DNA of 42,385 nt from JBHHZJ01 sp046758005 (lineage in GTDB: Bacteria > Pseudomonadota > Alphaproteobacteria > Kiloniellales > J153), in the NCBI GenBank assembly GCA_046758005.1, contig JBHHZJ010000018.1, positions 1 through 42,385 on the forward strand, written 5' to 3'. The notes under the pieces were generated by a model, which saw only the letters and a list, made by a program, of their open reading frames with translations, was not told where the DNA came from and did no database searches. This document shows, in pieces, positions 9,701 through 17,207 of the stretch; positions within the stretch are counted from its first letter, which is position 1, and each line of letters opens with the position of its first letter. The translations under genes were made by a program, and so were the position numbers.

Positions 9701-11962
9701 GTGCATCGCCGGGTCACGAGTCCCACGGCGCGGCTTGGATGGAGCGGCTGGAGCTTGGTCGGCGCGCTACTGCTTGCGCTTGCCGGTTGCGAGAGCCTTC
9801 GCCAGCAGGAGGCCCCGGGCGCCGAGCCCGGCCCGCCGGTCGAGCTTGCCCCGGTCGAGGCGGCGGCGCTCGGCGAGGGCCCGGAGGCCGGCGGCGCGGC
9901 GCCGAAGCCGGCGCGGGATGCGGCGCTCGGCGACCTGTCGCCGCTGGCCGACACGATCGAGCCCAAGGTCAGCGAGATCGAGATCTATCGCGGCTCGGGC
10001 GTCTTCGCCCGGCGGCTGCCGCGATCCCGCGCCGACGTGACGATCGCCGAGGACGGTGACGTCACGCTGAACTTCGCCAACGCGGAGATTCGCGAGGTCG
10101 TGGACGCCGTCCTCGGCCAGGCGCTCGGGCTCAGCTATATCATCGATCCTCGGGTCCAGGGACAGGTCACCGCGCGCACGAGCAATCCGATCTCGCGCGC
10201 GGCCGTGATCCCGGCGCTGGAGAACATCCTCGCCCTCAACGGCGCCGCGCTTACGCTCGACGATGGCATTTACAAGGTCGTTACCCTCCAGCAGGCGGCG
10301 ACCGGCCTGACCAGTCCGATCGTGGCGCCGCGCCGCGACGAGATCGCCCGCGGGTTCGGGATCCATATCATCCCGGTCAAGTACGCCTCGGCCGCACCGC
10401 TCGCGGAGATTCTGAGGCCTTTCGTCGGGCCCGGGCGCGTGTTCCGCGTGGACGCGGCGCGCAACCTGCTGATTTTCGCCGGCACCGGGCCCGAAGCGCG
10501 CGATCTGGCCGAGTTGGTGCGGGTGTTCGACCTCGACTGGATGGCCGGGATGTCGTTCGCGCTCTTCCCGCTGCAGGTTGCGGACGCGAAGGACGTGGTG
10601 GCCGACCTGGAGAAGATGTTTCTCCAGGCCGGTCAAAGCCCGCTGACCGGCGTGTTGCGCTTCCTGCCCGTCGAGCGGCTGAACGCGGTGCTCGTGATCT
10701 CCCAACAGCCTGCCTACCTGGACCGGACGGAGACCTGGATCGACCGCCTGGACCGCGGCGGGGAAGGCGCCGGCCGGCGGATCTTCGTCTATCACGTCGA
10801 GAACAGTCGGGCGGCTGACCTGGCCGAGGTCCTGACCCAGATCTTCGACACCGACCAGGGCGATCGCCAGCGCCAGGTCGGGACCGGCCTTGCGCCCGGT
10901 CTGACCCCGGTCACGCTGACCGGCGAGGAGGCGGCCGGCGCCGGGCAAGGGGCCGCGGGCGAGCAGGGCGCACCCGGCCAGGAGGGCGCCGAGCAGGGGC
11001 AGGCCCAGGGTCGCGGCGGCCAGCGGACCCGCGACCTCACCGGGATCGGCACGATCACCGAAAGCGGCAACATCAGGATCATCGCGGACGAACGGAACAA
11101 CGCCTTGGTGATCCTGGCCACGGCGGCGGAATACCGCATGATCGAGGCAACGCTGAAGCGCCTGGACATCACGCCGCTGCAGGTCCTGATCGAGGTCACG
11201 ATCGCGGAGGTCACGCTGAACGACAACCTGCGCTACGGGCTGCAGTGGTTCTTCCAGACCGGCAACAGCGGCCTCACGTTCAGCACCCTGTCGAGCGGCG
11301 ACGTCGCCTCCGCCTTCCCCGGATTCTCCTACGTCTTCACGCCCAGCGACGCGCGGGTGGTGCTCAACGCCTTGACCCAGATCACGGATGTCCGCGTGGT
11401 TTCCTCGCCCCAGCTCATGGTGCTCGACAACCAGTCGGCGCGCCTGCAGGTCGGCGATCAGGTGCCGATCGCGACCCAGTCGGCGGTCTCGATCACCGAT
11501 CCGGAGGCGCCCATCGTCAACTCGATCGAGTTCCGCGACACCGGCGTCATCCTCGAGGTCACGCCCCGGGTCAACGCCGGCGGCTTGGTCACGCTCGACG
11601 TGCTGCAGGAGGTCAGCGACGTGACCCAAACCACGACCTCGGACCTCAACTCGCCGACGATCCAGCAACGCACCATTCAGAGCACGGTCGCGGTGCAGAG
11701 CGGGGACACGGTCGCCCTTGGCGGGCTGATCCAGGACAGCGACGAGGAATCGGTCAGCGGCCTGCCGCTGCTCTCGGACATCCCGATCCTGGGCAACCTT
11801 TTCAAGACCACCAATAACGTCAAGCGGCGCACGGAGCTCCTGGTCCTGATCACGCCGCGGGTCGTGCGCGACCGGCGGGAGGCCCAGGACGTGACCGAGG
11901 AATTGCGCAAGCGCCTGACCGGGATCGAACCCCTGCAGATGAAGATCCAGGCGCCGCAATGA
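9701..11962 (+). CDS. gspD: Type II secretion outer-membrane secretin GspD (lipoprotein form)
   Basis: Outer-membrane channel of the T2SS. The 753-residue protein starts with a lipoprotein signal, lipobox L-A-G-C with C30 as the lipidated residue, so it may reach the outer membrane without a separate pilotin. Then come N0 (about 105-180, NFANAEIREVVDAVLGQALGL), N1-N3 domains to about 480, and the secretin domain (about 500-740) with VEVTIAEV-like, VASSPQ-like (VVSSPQLMVLDNQSARLQVGD) and C-terminal GGLIQDS and PLLSDIPILGNLF motifs. A Gly/Gln/Glu-rich insertion of about 40 residues splits N3 (near 405-450). Start is GTG 9701 with a G-rich Shine-Dalgarno at 9686-9692. Confidence 0.96.
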   Translation: MHRRVTSPTARLGWSGWSLVGALLLALAGCESLRQQEAPGAEPGPPVELAPVEAAALGEGPEAGGAAPKPARDAALGDLSPLADTIEPKVSEIEIYRGSGVFARRLPRSRADVTIAEDGDVTLNFANAEIREVVDAVLGQALGLSYIIDPRVQGQVTARTSNPISRAAVIPALENILALNGAALTLDDGIYKVVTLQQAATGLTSPIVAPRRDEIARGFGIHIIPVKYASAAPLAEILRPFVGPGRVFRVDAARNLLIFAGTGPEARDLAELVRVFDLDWMAGMSFALFPLQVADAKDVVADLEKMFLQAGQSPLTGVLRFLPVERLNAVLVISQQPAYLDRTETWIDRLDRGGEGAGRRIFVYHVENSRAADLAEVLTQIFDTDQGDRQRQVGTGLAPGLTPVTLTGEEAAGAGQGAAGEQGAPGQEGAEQGQAQGRGGQRTRDLTGIGTITESGNIRIIADERNNALVILATAAEYRMIEATLKRLDITPLQVLIEVTIAEVTLNDNLRYGLQWFFQTGNSGLTFSTLSSGDVASAFPGFSYVFTPSDARVVLNALTQITDVRVVSSPQLMVLDNQSARLQVGDQVPIATQSAVSITDPEAPIVNSIEFRDTGVILEVTPRVNAGGLVTLDVLQEVSDVTQTTTSDLNSPTIQQRTIQSTVAVQSGDTVALGGLIQDSDEESVSGLPLLSDIPILGNLFKTTNNVKRRTELLVLITPRVVRDRREAQDVTEELRKRLTGIEPLQMKIQAPQ

Positions 11963-11984
11963 CCGCGCCGCCGGCGGCTCGGTA

Positions 11985-12003
11985 GGCCGCGGCGCCCGCG
12001 GCC
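11985..12003 (+). terminator. Strong GC hairpin between gspD and gspK
   Basis: GGCCGCGG, loop CGC, CCGCGGCC form a perfect 8-base-pair stem 22 bases after the gspD stop. There is no following T-run, so it is not a classical intrinsic terminator. It could attenuate or stabilise the gspD transcript, giving high secretin and low gspK levels. The next gene starts 112 bases further on. Confidence 0.35.
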
Positions 12004-12114
12004 GCCGCCGGTCGGCCCGGCCCGGCGCAAAACCGTCTCTTGCCAGCCGGTCCGTCCGGCCAATACCCACAATCTTGGGAGGGTGACGCATATGATGGTG
12101 GGTACTAGACTCCC

Positions 12115-13101
12115 GTGACCATGCGCAGCGCCGTCAAGAAATGCCGGGCCAGGTTGGGGCGCGAGGTCGGCCGCAGGGGGCTCGCCCTCATATCGGTGCT
12201 CTGGGTCCTCACGCTGCTGTCCCTGATCGCGGCCAGCTTCACCAGGACGACGCGCACGGAGATCAACCTGGCGCGCAACCAGGCGGAGAACGCCCGGGCC
12301 GAGGCCCTGGCCGATGCCGGCGTCTACACCGCAGTCCTCGGGCTGATGATCAATGACCCGGAGAACGGCTGGCGGGCCGACGGCACGGTCTACGCCTGGC
12401 GCTTCGGCGATGGCGAGATCCGCGCCGCGGTGTGGGACGAGGGTGGCAAGATCGACATCAACGTCGCGACGGACCAGCTGCTCAGGAACCTGTTCGTCGC
12501 CGTCGGGGTGGACGAGCGCAAGGCCGCCGCGCTGGTCGACGCCATCGTGGATTTCCGCGACCCGAACGAGCTGCGCCGGCTCAACGGCGCCGAGGACCGG
12601 GATTACCGGGACGCCGGTCTGCCTTACGGGGCCAAGGACGCGCCCTTCGAGACGCTGGACGAGCTCAGACAGGTGCTGGGCATGACTGCGACCCTCTTCG
12701 AGCAGGTCGCGCCCGCCCTGACGGTCCACGCCAGGCAGCGCGTCCCGCACCAGCCGACCGCGCCGCCGTTGGTCCAGGCCGCCCTGGCCGGGGAGACGCT
12801 CCCGTCGCCGGAGGAGGGGCAGGAGGGACCCGAGGCGGATGGGGCGGGGTCCGAGGGCGCGGCGCAGTCCTTTATTCCGGATCTGAGCGATGTGCCGCGC
12901 TCGCTGGGCCCGGTGACGCCGGTCCCGCGCTCGCGCGTGCCCGTGTATACCGTCCATGCCGAGGCGCGCACCGACAGCGGCGCGGTGTTCGTCCGTGACG
13001 CCGTGGTGCGCGTCCGCTCGGGCGGCCCCGAGCCGTTCGAGTTCCAGTCCTGGCGGCAGGGCCGGCGGGAGCTGTTCGGGGAGCAGCGGGCCGCGGAATG
13101 A
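12115..13101 (+). CDS. gspK: Minor pseudopilin GspK (tip subunit)
   Basis: Large minor pseudopilin that caps the T2SS pseudopilus. The 328-residue protein has a basic leader ending GRRG before LALISVLWVLTLLSLIAASF. Position 5 of the mature protein is serine rather than glutamate, as expected for GspK, the one pseudopilin that normally lacks E5. The body contains the GspK markers DEGGKIDINVAT and DFRDPNELRRLNGAEDRDY, plus a helical PFETLDELRQVLGM segment that resembles the family's alpha domain. An acidic low-complexity stretch lies near 235-255. Start GTG 12115 or ATG 12121. It is separated from gspD by a 152-base GC-rich gap and converges with the lipoprotein gene. Confidence 0.93.
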   Translation: MTMRSAVKKCRARLGREVGRRGLALISVLWVLTLLSLIAASFTRTTRTEINLARNQAENARAEALADAGVYTAVLGLMINDPENGWRADGTVYAWRFGDGEIRAAVWDEGGKIDINVATDQLLRNLFVAVGVDERKAAALVDAIVDFRDPNELRRLNGAEDRDYRDAGLPYGAKDAPFETLDELRQVLGMTATLFEQVAPALTVHARQRVPHQPTAPPLVQAALAGETLPSPEEGQEGPEADGAGSEGAAQSFIPDLSDVPRSLGPVTPVPRSRVPVYTVHAEARTDSGAVFVRDAVVRVRSGGPEPFEFQSWRQGRRELFGEQRAAE

Positions 13102-13122
13102 GCCGGGCGCCGCGGGGCTCAC

Positions 13123-13764
13123 TCAGTCGGGGACCGCGGGCCGCAACGCCGTATACCGCTGCCCGGCATCGGCCAGGAAGCGCGCGAAGATCTCGGCAAG
13201 CGCCTGGTTGAGGGCCAGGATCGACGACCCCACGCCCTCGTCGCCGGCCGGCCTTTCCGCGGCATAGGTCTCGACCACGATCAGGCGGTTGGTGCCGGTC
13301 TCGATCATTGCCAGCTCGAGTTCCGCGGCCACCCGGGGCGTGCCGCCGCCAAGCAGGCGCTCGAGGCGCTTGACCCGCCCGGTCACCGCGTAATCGGCTT
13401 CGAGCCTCAGCTCGGGCGTGACCACCGCGCCGGCCACGCCGCTGCCGCGCAGGTAGTCGACCAGCTGGGTTTGCAGCATGCGCGGCGGCGGGTCGGTCCA
13501 ATAGTGATAGTCGTGCTGCTGCATCTGGTGGATTCGGCCGCTCGCGCTGAACAGCACGGGCCGCTCACGCAGCAGCCCGTCGGCCTCGAGCGGCGCCACC
13601 GAGACGACGCCCGGGAATCGAACCACCGGGCTTGTCTGCGGGGCCGGCACCACGATCCGGTAATAGTGATCCCTGGGAACCGGCGGCGCTGCGCCCAGGC
13701 AGCCGCCCAAGGCCGCCAGCAGCGCCAGCGAAGCGACGACGCTTGCGGGCCCGCCCCGTCTCAT
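13123..13764 (-). CDS. ABC-type transport auxiliary lipoprotein (PqiC/DUF330-like)
   Basis: 213-residue predicted outer-membrane lipoprotein: signal peptide with lipobox L19-G-G-C22, then an ABC_trans_aux-type domain, with the family's opening DHYYRIVVP and later features HYWTDPPPRMLQTQLVDYL and an ALNQALAEIFARFL helix. Such lipoproteins accompany MCE-type lipid transporters (PqiC with PqiAB, and the auxiliary of Mla-like systems) and are thought to receive the MCE protein at the outer membrane. It is the last gene of the seven-gene minus-strand operon, and its ATG overlaps the MCE gene stop by four bases. Confidence 0.85.
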   Translation of the reverse strand: MRRGGPASVVASLALLAALGGCLGAAPPVPRDHYYRIVVPAPQTSPVVRFPGVVSVAPLEADGLLRERPVLFSASGRIHQMQQHDYHYWTDPPPRMLQTQLVDYLRGSGVAGAVVTPELRLEADYAVTGRVKRLERLLGGGTPRVAAELELAMIETGTNRLIVVETYAAERPAGDEGVGSSILALNQALAEIFARFLADAGQRYTALRPAVPD

Positions 13765-14717
13765 TGCTCGAGGCCGCGCTCGCTCGCGTTTGCGGGAGAG
13801 ACCGCCTCGCGCGGCGTGCCGTCCAACAGCAGGCCGGGATTGTTCCGGATCAGGCGGCTGAACTCGTTCATGTTGCGCGCGGTTCCCTCAAGATTGTGGA
13901 CGATGGTGTCCACGGTGCGGGCTATGGACGCCAAAGTGTATTGAAGATCGTTTAACGATTGATCGACGCCCGCCTTGTTGGCCTCGACCAGCTCGTCCAG
14001 ATTCGCGACCAGGCTGTCGATCTTGCGCAGGGTTCCTCCCAGCTTCCGGCTGGTCGCCGCCAGGGTCTGCGTGGTCTGTTCCACATTGCCGATGGTGCGC
14101 TGAATCGCGGCGACGTTGTCGCTGGCGAGAATCTCCTGGAGGGGCACCAGGGTCGCGTTCAGGCGCTCGGCGAAGGTGGCGAGCCGTTCGGTGATCCGCG
14201 GCGCGTCGCGGTCCACGGAGCGCACGAGTGCGTTGAGGTTTTCCAGCAGCGGCCTGATGTTGGTTCGGTTGAGCTCGCTGATCTCGGCCGCCGTCGTGGT
14301 GATCGCAGCGAAGATGTCGGCGGGCGCGGCGCTCGCGATCTGCCCGTCGATGGGAACCGTGATCTCGTCCCCGCCGCCCGCGATGTCGATCGTTTTGGCC
14401 GCCAGGAACCCGGAGCTGCCGATCCGCGCCACGCTGTCCGCCGGAATCCGCCAGCCGCGCGCGACGTTGAGGTCCACGCGGAAGCGCATCCGCGCGCCGT
14501 CGGGGACGGGCGCGATCCGCTGCACCTGGCCGATCGGGTAGCCCTCGTAGCGGACCTGAGTACCGAACTTGATGTCGGCGACGTTGTCGAGCACGACGTA
14601 GTAACGATCGGTCGGACCCGTGCGCCCGCTGAGCAGCGCGACCGAGATCGCCGCCGCGATCAGCATGGCGCTGACGAATAGGCCGACTGCGACGTAGTTG
14701 ATGCGTTTGTTGTACAT
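13761..14717 (-). CDS. MCE-domain (MlaD-like) substrate-binding protein
   Basis: 318-residue protein with an N-terminal membrane anchor (about 7-30) and one MCE domain (about 38-115; YYVVLDNVADIKFGTQVRYEGYPIGQV). MCE rings carry phospholipids between membranes in MlaFEDB-type systems. After the MCE domain comes a long helical, low-hydrophobicity region (about 135-290) with heptad-like TTQTLAATSRKLGGTLRKIDSLVANLDEL, longer than in E. coli MlaD and more like the elongated MCE proteins of other proteobacteria. It may form a periplasm-spanning stalk. It follows the ATPase gene and overlaps the lipoprotein gene. Confidence 0.9.
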   Translation of the reverse strand: MYNKRINYVAVGLFVSAMLIAAAISVALLSGRTGPTDRYYVVLDNVADIKFGTQVRYEGYPIGQVQRIAPVPDGARMRFRVDLNVARGWRIPADSVARIGSSGFLAAKTIDIAGGGDEITVPIDGQIASAAPADIFAAITTTAAEISELNRTNIRPLLENLNALVRSVDRDAPRITERLATFAERLNATLVPLQEILASDNVAAIQRTIGNVEQTTQTLAATSRKLGGTLRKIDSLVANLDELVEANKAGVDQSLNDLQYTLASIARTVDTIVHNLEGTARNMNEFSRLIRNNPGLLLDGTPREAVSPANASERGLEQ

Positions 14718-14768
14718 CCGTTCCGATCCACCGATTGCGCGTTCGCGCCTCGTCGCTCCGGCCCGCGC

Positions 14769-15611
14769 TCATCCCTCGCCGGTCAGCCGGCGCAGGTACT
14801 CGGCCGGGTCGATCGTCTCCTCCGCCGGGTGCCGGTTCAGCAGGTTCTGGACCCGTTGGTTGCGGCTGTTGCGGATCGCCTCGGGCGTGTCGACCTCGAG
14901 GATCCGGCCGCCGTCCAGGATCGTGATCCGGTCGGCGATCTTGAGGGCGCTCTCGACCTCGTGTGTGACGACCACCATCGTCATGCCCATGGCGTCGCGC
15001 AGCCGCAGGATGAGGTCGTCGAGCGCCGCGGAGACGACCGGGTCCAACCCGGCCGAAGGCTCGTCGAAGAACAGCAGCTTCGGATCGGTGACGATGGCCC
15101 GCGCGACCGCCGCGCGCTTGAGCATGCCGCCCGAGAGTTCCGAGGGCATCAGCTCGCCGAAGCCGGAGAGGTTGACCACCTCCAGCTTCATCCGGGCCAT
15201 GATGTCCATGGTCTTTTCGTCGAGCTTCGCGTGCTCGCGCAGCGGCAGCTTGAGGTTCTCGGCGACCGTCATGGAACTGAACAGGGCGCCGCCCTGAAAG
15301 GCCACGCCGATCCTGCGGCGCAGGTCCAGCATTTCGATCGGGCGCAGCCGGGCGGTGTCGCGCCCGAGCATCCGGATCGTGCCGGCGCTCGGCCGCTCCA
15401 GGCCGATGAGATGGCGCAGGAACGTACTCTTGCCCGAGCCGCTCCCGCCCATGATGACCATGATCTCGCCCTCGTAGACCGTCAGGTTCAGGTCGAAAAG
15501 GACCTGGACATCGCCGTAGTGGGCGTGGAGGTTGCGCACCTCGATGATCGGAGGCTCCAGGAGGCTGGTTTGCCGCTCGACCAACGCACGCTGCAGCTCG
15601 ACCGCCGGCAT
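14769..15611 (-). CDS. MlaF-like ABC transporter ATPase
   Basis: 280-residue ATPase of the Mla-type lipid transporter. Motifs are complete: Walker A G55-S62 (GGSGSGKS), Q-loop Q106, signature LSGGM at 159-163, Walker B LLFFDE at 179-184, D-loop SAGLD and H-loop H217. A C-terminal extension of about 40 residues (from ARNSRNQ-like sequence onward) is reminiscent of the MlaF extension. The open frame runs further upstream, but that part lies antisense to nothing and overlaps the permease gene in another frame, so the start is the ATG at 15611, five bases after the permease stop. Confidence 0.93.
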   Translation of the reverse strand: MPAVELQRALVERQTSLLEPPIIEVRNLHAHYGDVQVLFDLNLTVYEGEIMVIMGGSGSGKSTFLRHLIGLERPSAGTIRMLGRDTARLRPIEMLDLRRRIGVAFQGGALFSSMTVAENLKLPLREHAKLDEKTMDIMARMKLEVVNLSGFGELMPSELSGGMLKRAAVARAIVTDPKLLFFDEPSAGLDPVVSAALDDLILRLRDAMGMTMVVVTHEVESALKIADRITILDGGRILEVDTPEAIRNSRNQRVQNLLNRHPAEETIDPAEYLRRLTGEG

Positions 15612-15616
15612 GGGCC

Positions 15617-16405
15617 TCACCCGGTCACCAGGAAGCCGAAGATCATGTCGGTCACGATGATCGCCGAGATCGCGTGCACGACGGCGCGCGTCGTCACGCG
15701 GCCGACACCTTCCGAGCCGCCTTTGACCAGCGAGCCGTTCACCGCCGCGATTACCGCGATCAGCACCGCGAACAGGGCGCTCTTGCCCAGGCCGTGCAGC
15801 AGGTCCCCGGCGCCGAGGACCTCGATGGTGCTGGCGGCGAACGCCGCGAACGAGATGTCGAGCGAGGCCGACACGAACAGTCCGGCCGCCGCCAGGCCGA
15901 CCAGGTTGGCCCACATCGTGATCGCCGGCAGCATGACGACCATCGCGATCAGCGCCGGCGCGACCAGGAAGCGGACCGGGTTGACGCCGATCGCGCGCAG
16001 GGCGTCGATCTCTTGATTGATCGACATGGTGCTCAGCCGCGCCGCCAGCGCCGATCCGGAGCGCCCGGCCATGAGAACCCCGATAATGAGCGGCGAGAAC
16101 TCGCGCGTGAGCGCGAGCGCGATGCCGACGTGGGCAAAGGATTCGGCGCCGAACAGGCCCAGGGAATAAAGGCTTTGCACGGCCAGCATGAATCCGATCG
16201 CCGCCGCCAGCATGCTGGCAATGGGCAACGCGTCGATGCCGACCTGCATCATTTGCGTCATCACGGTGGCCGCGCGCACGGGCTGGCGCCGGCGTTGGCC
16301 GAGCACGGTCCAGAACACGCTCTCGCCCAGCAGGCTGCTGGCGTAACCGATCTCGTCCAGGGCCCGTACGGTGCGGCGGCCGGTCTGTTCCACGAAGCCG
16401 AGCAC
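15617..16405 (-). CDS. MlaE-like ABC transporter permease
   Basis: 262-residue polytopic membrane protein of the MlaE family. It shows the family's amphipathic N-terminus, about five to six membrane helices, and the signature LTREFSPLIIGVLMAGRSGSALAARL followed by MSINQEIDALRAIGVNPVRFLVAPALIA, which contacts the ATPase. It lies between the STAS gene (14-base gap) and the ATPase gene (5-base gap). Together with the ATPase, MCE protein and lipoprotein it makes a complete transporter for phospholipid movement between inner and outer membranes; direction of transport cannot be told from sequence. Confidence 0.94.
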   Translation of the reverse strand: MLGFVEQTGRRTVRALDEIGYASSLLGESVFWTVLGQRRRQPVRAATVMTQMMQVGIDALPIASMLAAAIGFMLAVQSLYSLGLFGAESFAHVGIALALTREFSPLIIGVLMAGRSGSALAARLSTMSINQEIDALRAIGVNPVRFLVAPALIAMVVMLPAITMWANLVGLAAAGLFVSASLDISFAAFAASTIEVLGAGDLLHGLGKSALFAVLIAVIAAVNGSLVKGGSEGVGRVTTRAVVHAISAIIVTDMIFGFLVTG

Positions 16406-16419
16406 GGTGCGCGCTCCCC

Positions 16420-16752
16420 TTACGCGCCCGCCGCCACGGCGCTGGCCAGGTCGTCATGGATCGAGAAGACCATGTCGAGCCGGGCCAGCTCGAGGACGCG
16501 CATCGCCTGCATGCTGAGCGAAACCAGGCCGAAGTCGGTACCCTGGCCGCGGGCGGTCTGGAGCGCTTCGACGAGGCAGGCGATGCCCGAGCTGTCGATG
16601 TAGCTCACCTCGGAGAGGTCGACCAGGACGTCGCGGCCCTCCGCGACGGCGTTCAAGAGGACCTTGCGCACGTCCGGCGAGTGTTCCAGGTCGATGCTGC
16701 CTTCCAGGTGCACGACGCGCCGTTTGAAGGGCTCGATCAGGTTGTCGGTCAT
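16420..16752 (-). CDS. STAS-domain protein (anti-sigma-antagonist-like; candidate MlaB subunit)
   Basis: 110-residue single-domain STAS protein. The phosphorylation loop reads YIDSSGIACLVEAL; S55, in the D-S-S-G context, aligns with the serine phosphorylated in SpoIIAA/RsbV. It begins with ATG 16752, overlapping the stop of the RsbW-like kinase gene as ATGA, and ends 14 bases before the MlaE-like permease. So it sits at the junction of a partner-switching module and an Mla transporter whose E. coli form contains the STAS subunit MlaB. It could be a classical anti-sigma antagonist, an MlaB subunit, or both. No sigma factor gene is present in the operon. Confidence 0.88.
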   Translation of the reverse strand: MTDNLIEPFKRRVVHLEGSIDLEHSPDVRKVLLNAVAEGRDVLVDLSEVSYIDSSGIACLVEALQTARGQGTDFGLVSLSMQAMRVLELARLDMVFSIHDDLASAVAAGA

Positions 16753-17207
16753 GTCGGTTGGCCCCTTCGCTTGAGCATTTCGAGCAAATTCCCGCCTTCC
16801 GGAACCGGGCGAAACTCGACCGAGTCCATGATCTCCTGCATGAAGTGGCTGCCCAACTTGCCCGGCCGCACGTCGCTCAGCGCCCGCGGCCTGACCCGGG
16901 CGGGATCGATCGGCGGCGCGAAGTCGCGCAGCCGGACGAACAGACCGTCGGCGCGGCGAAACAGGTTGAGGACGATCTCCCCGCCCTCGCGGCCCCGGTA
17001 GCCGTGGACGATGACGTTCTGGCAGGCCTCGTCGACCGCGAGGACGATGTCCTGGGCGGTCCGGTCGCCGAAGCCGCACATGCGCGCGGCTGCCCGCACG
17101 CTGCCGCGGACCAGCTTGAGACGGTCGGCCCGGCCCGGGAAGCGCAGCTCTATCAGGACCTCGAGGGATTGATCGCGGGTCGCCCGCTGGGTTGCCATGC
17201 TAGCCAC
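16749..17207 (-). CDS. RsbW/SpoIIAB-like serine kinase (HATPase_c)
   Basis: 152-residue GHKL-fold protein of the anti-sigma-factor kinase type. The N-box is complete (DEACQNVIVHGY, with E60 and N64). The G1 region is RDFAPPIDP and a G2-like GKLGSHFMQEIMD follows, as in RsbW-type kinases, which phosphorylate STAS proteins on serine. There is no phospho-acceptor histidine domain, so this is not a two-component kinase. It overlaps the phosphatase gene by 8 bases and the STAS gene by 4, making a phosphatase-kinase-STAS cassette. Its likely substrate is the STAS protein encoded next. Confidence 0.9.
   Translation of the reverse strand: MASMATQRATRDQSLEVLIELRFPGRADRLKLVRGSVRAAARMCGFGDRTAQDIVLAVDEACQNVIVHGYRGREGGEIVLNLFRRADGLFVRLRDFAPPIDPARVRPRALSDVRPGKLGSHFMQEIMDSVEFRPVPEGGNLLEMLKRRGQPT

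Noticed and set aside
9767..12091. A 774-codon minus-strand open frame
   Set aside because: It is antisense to the secretin gspD and has no domain resemblance.
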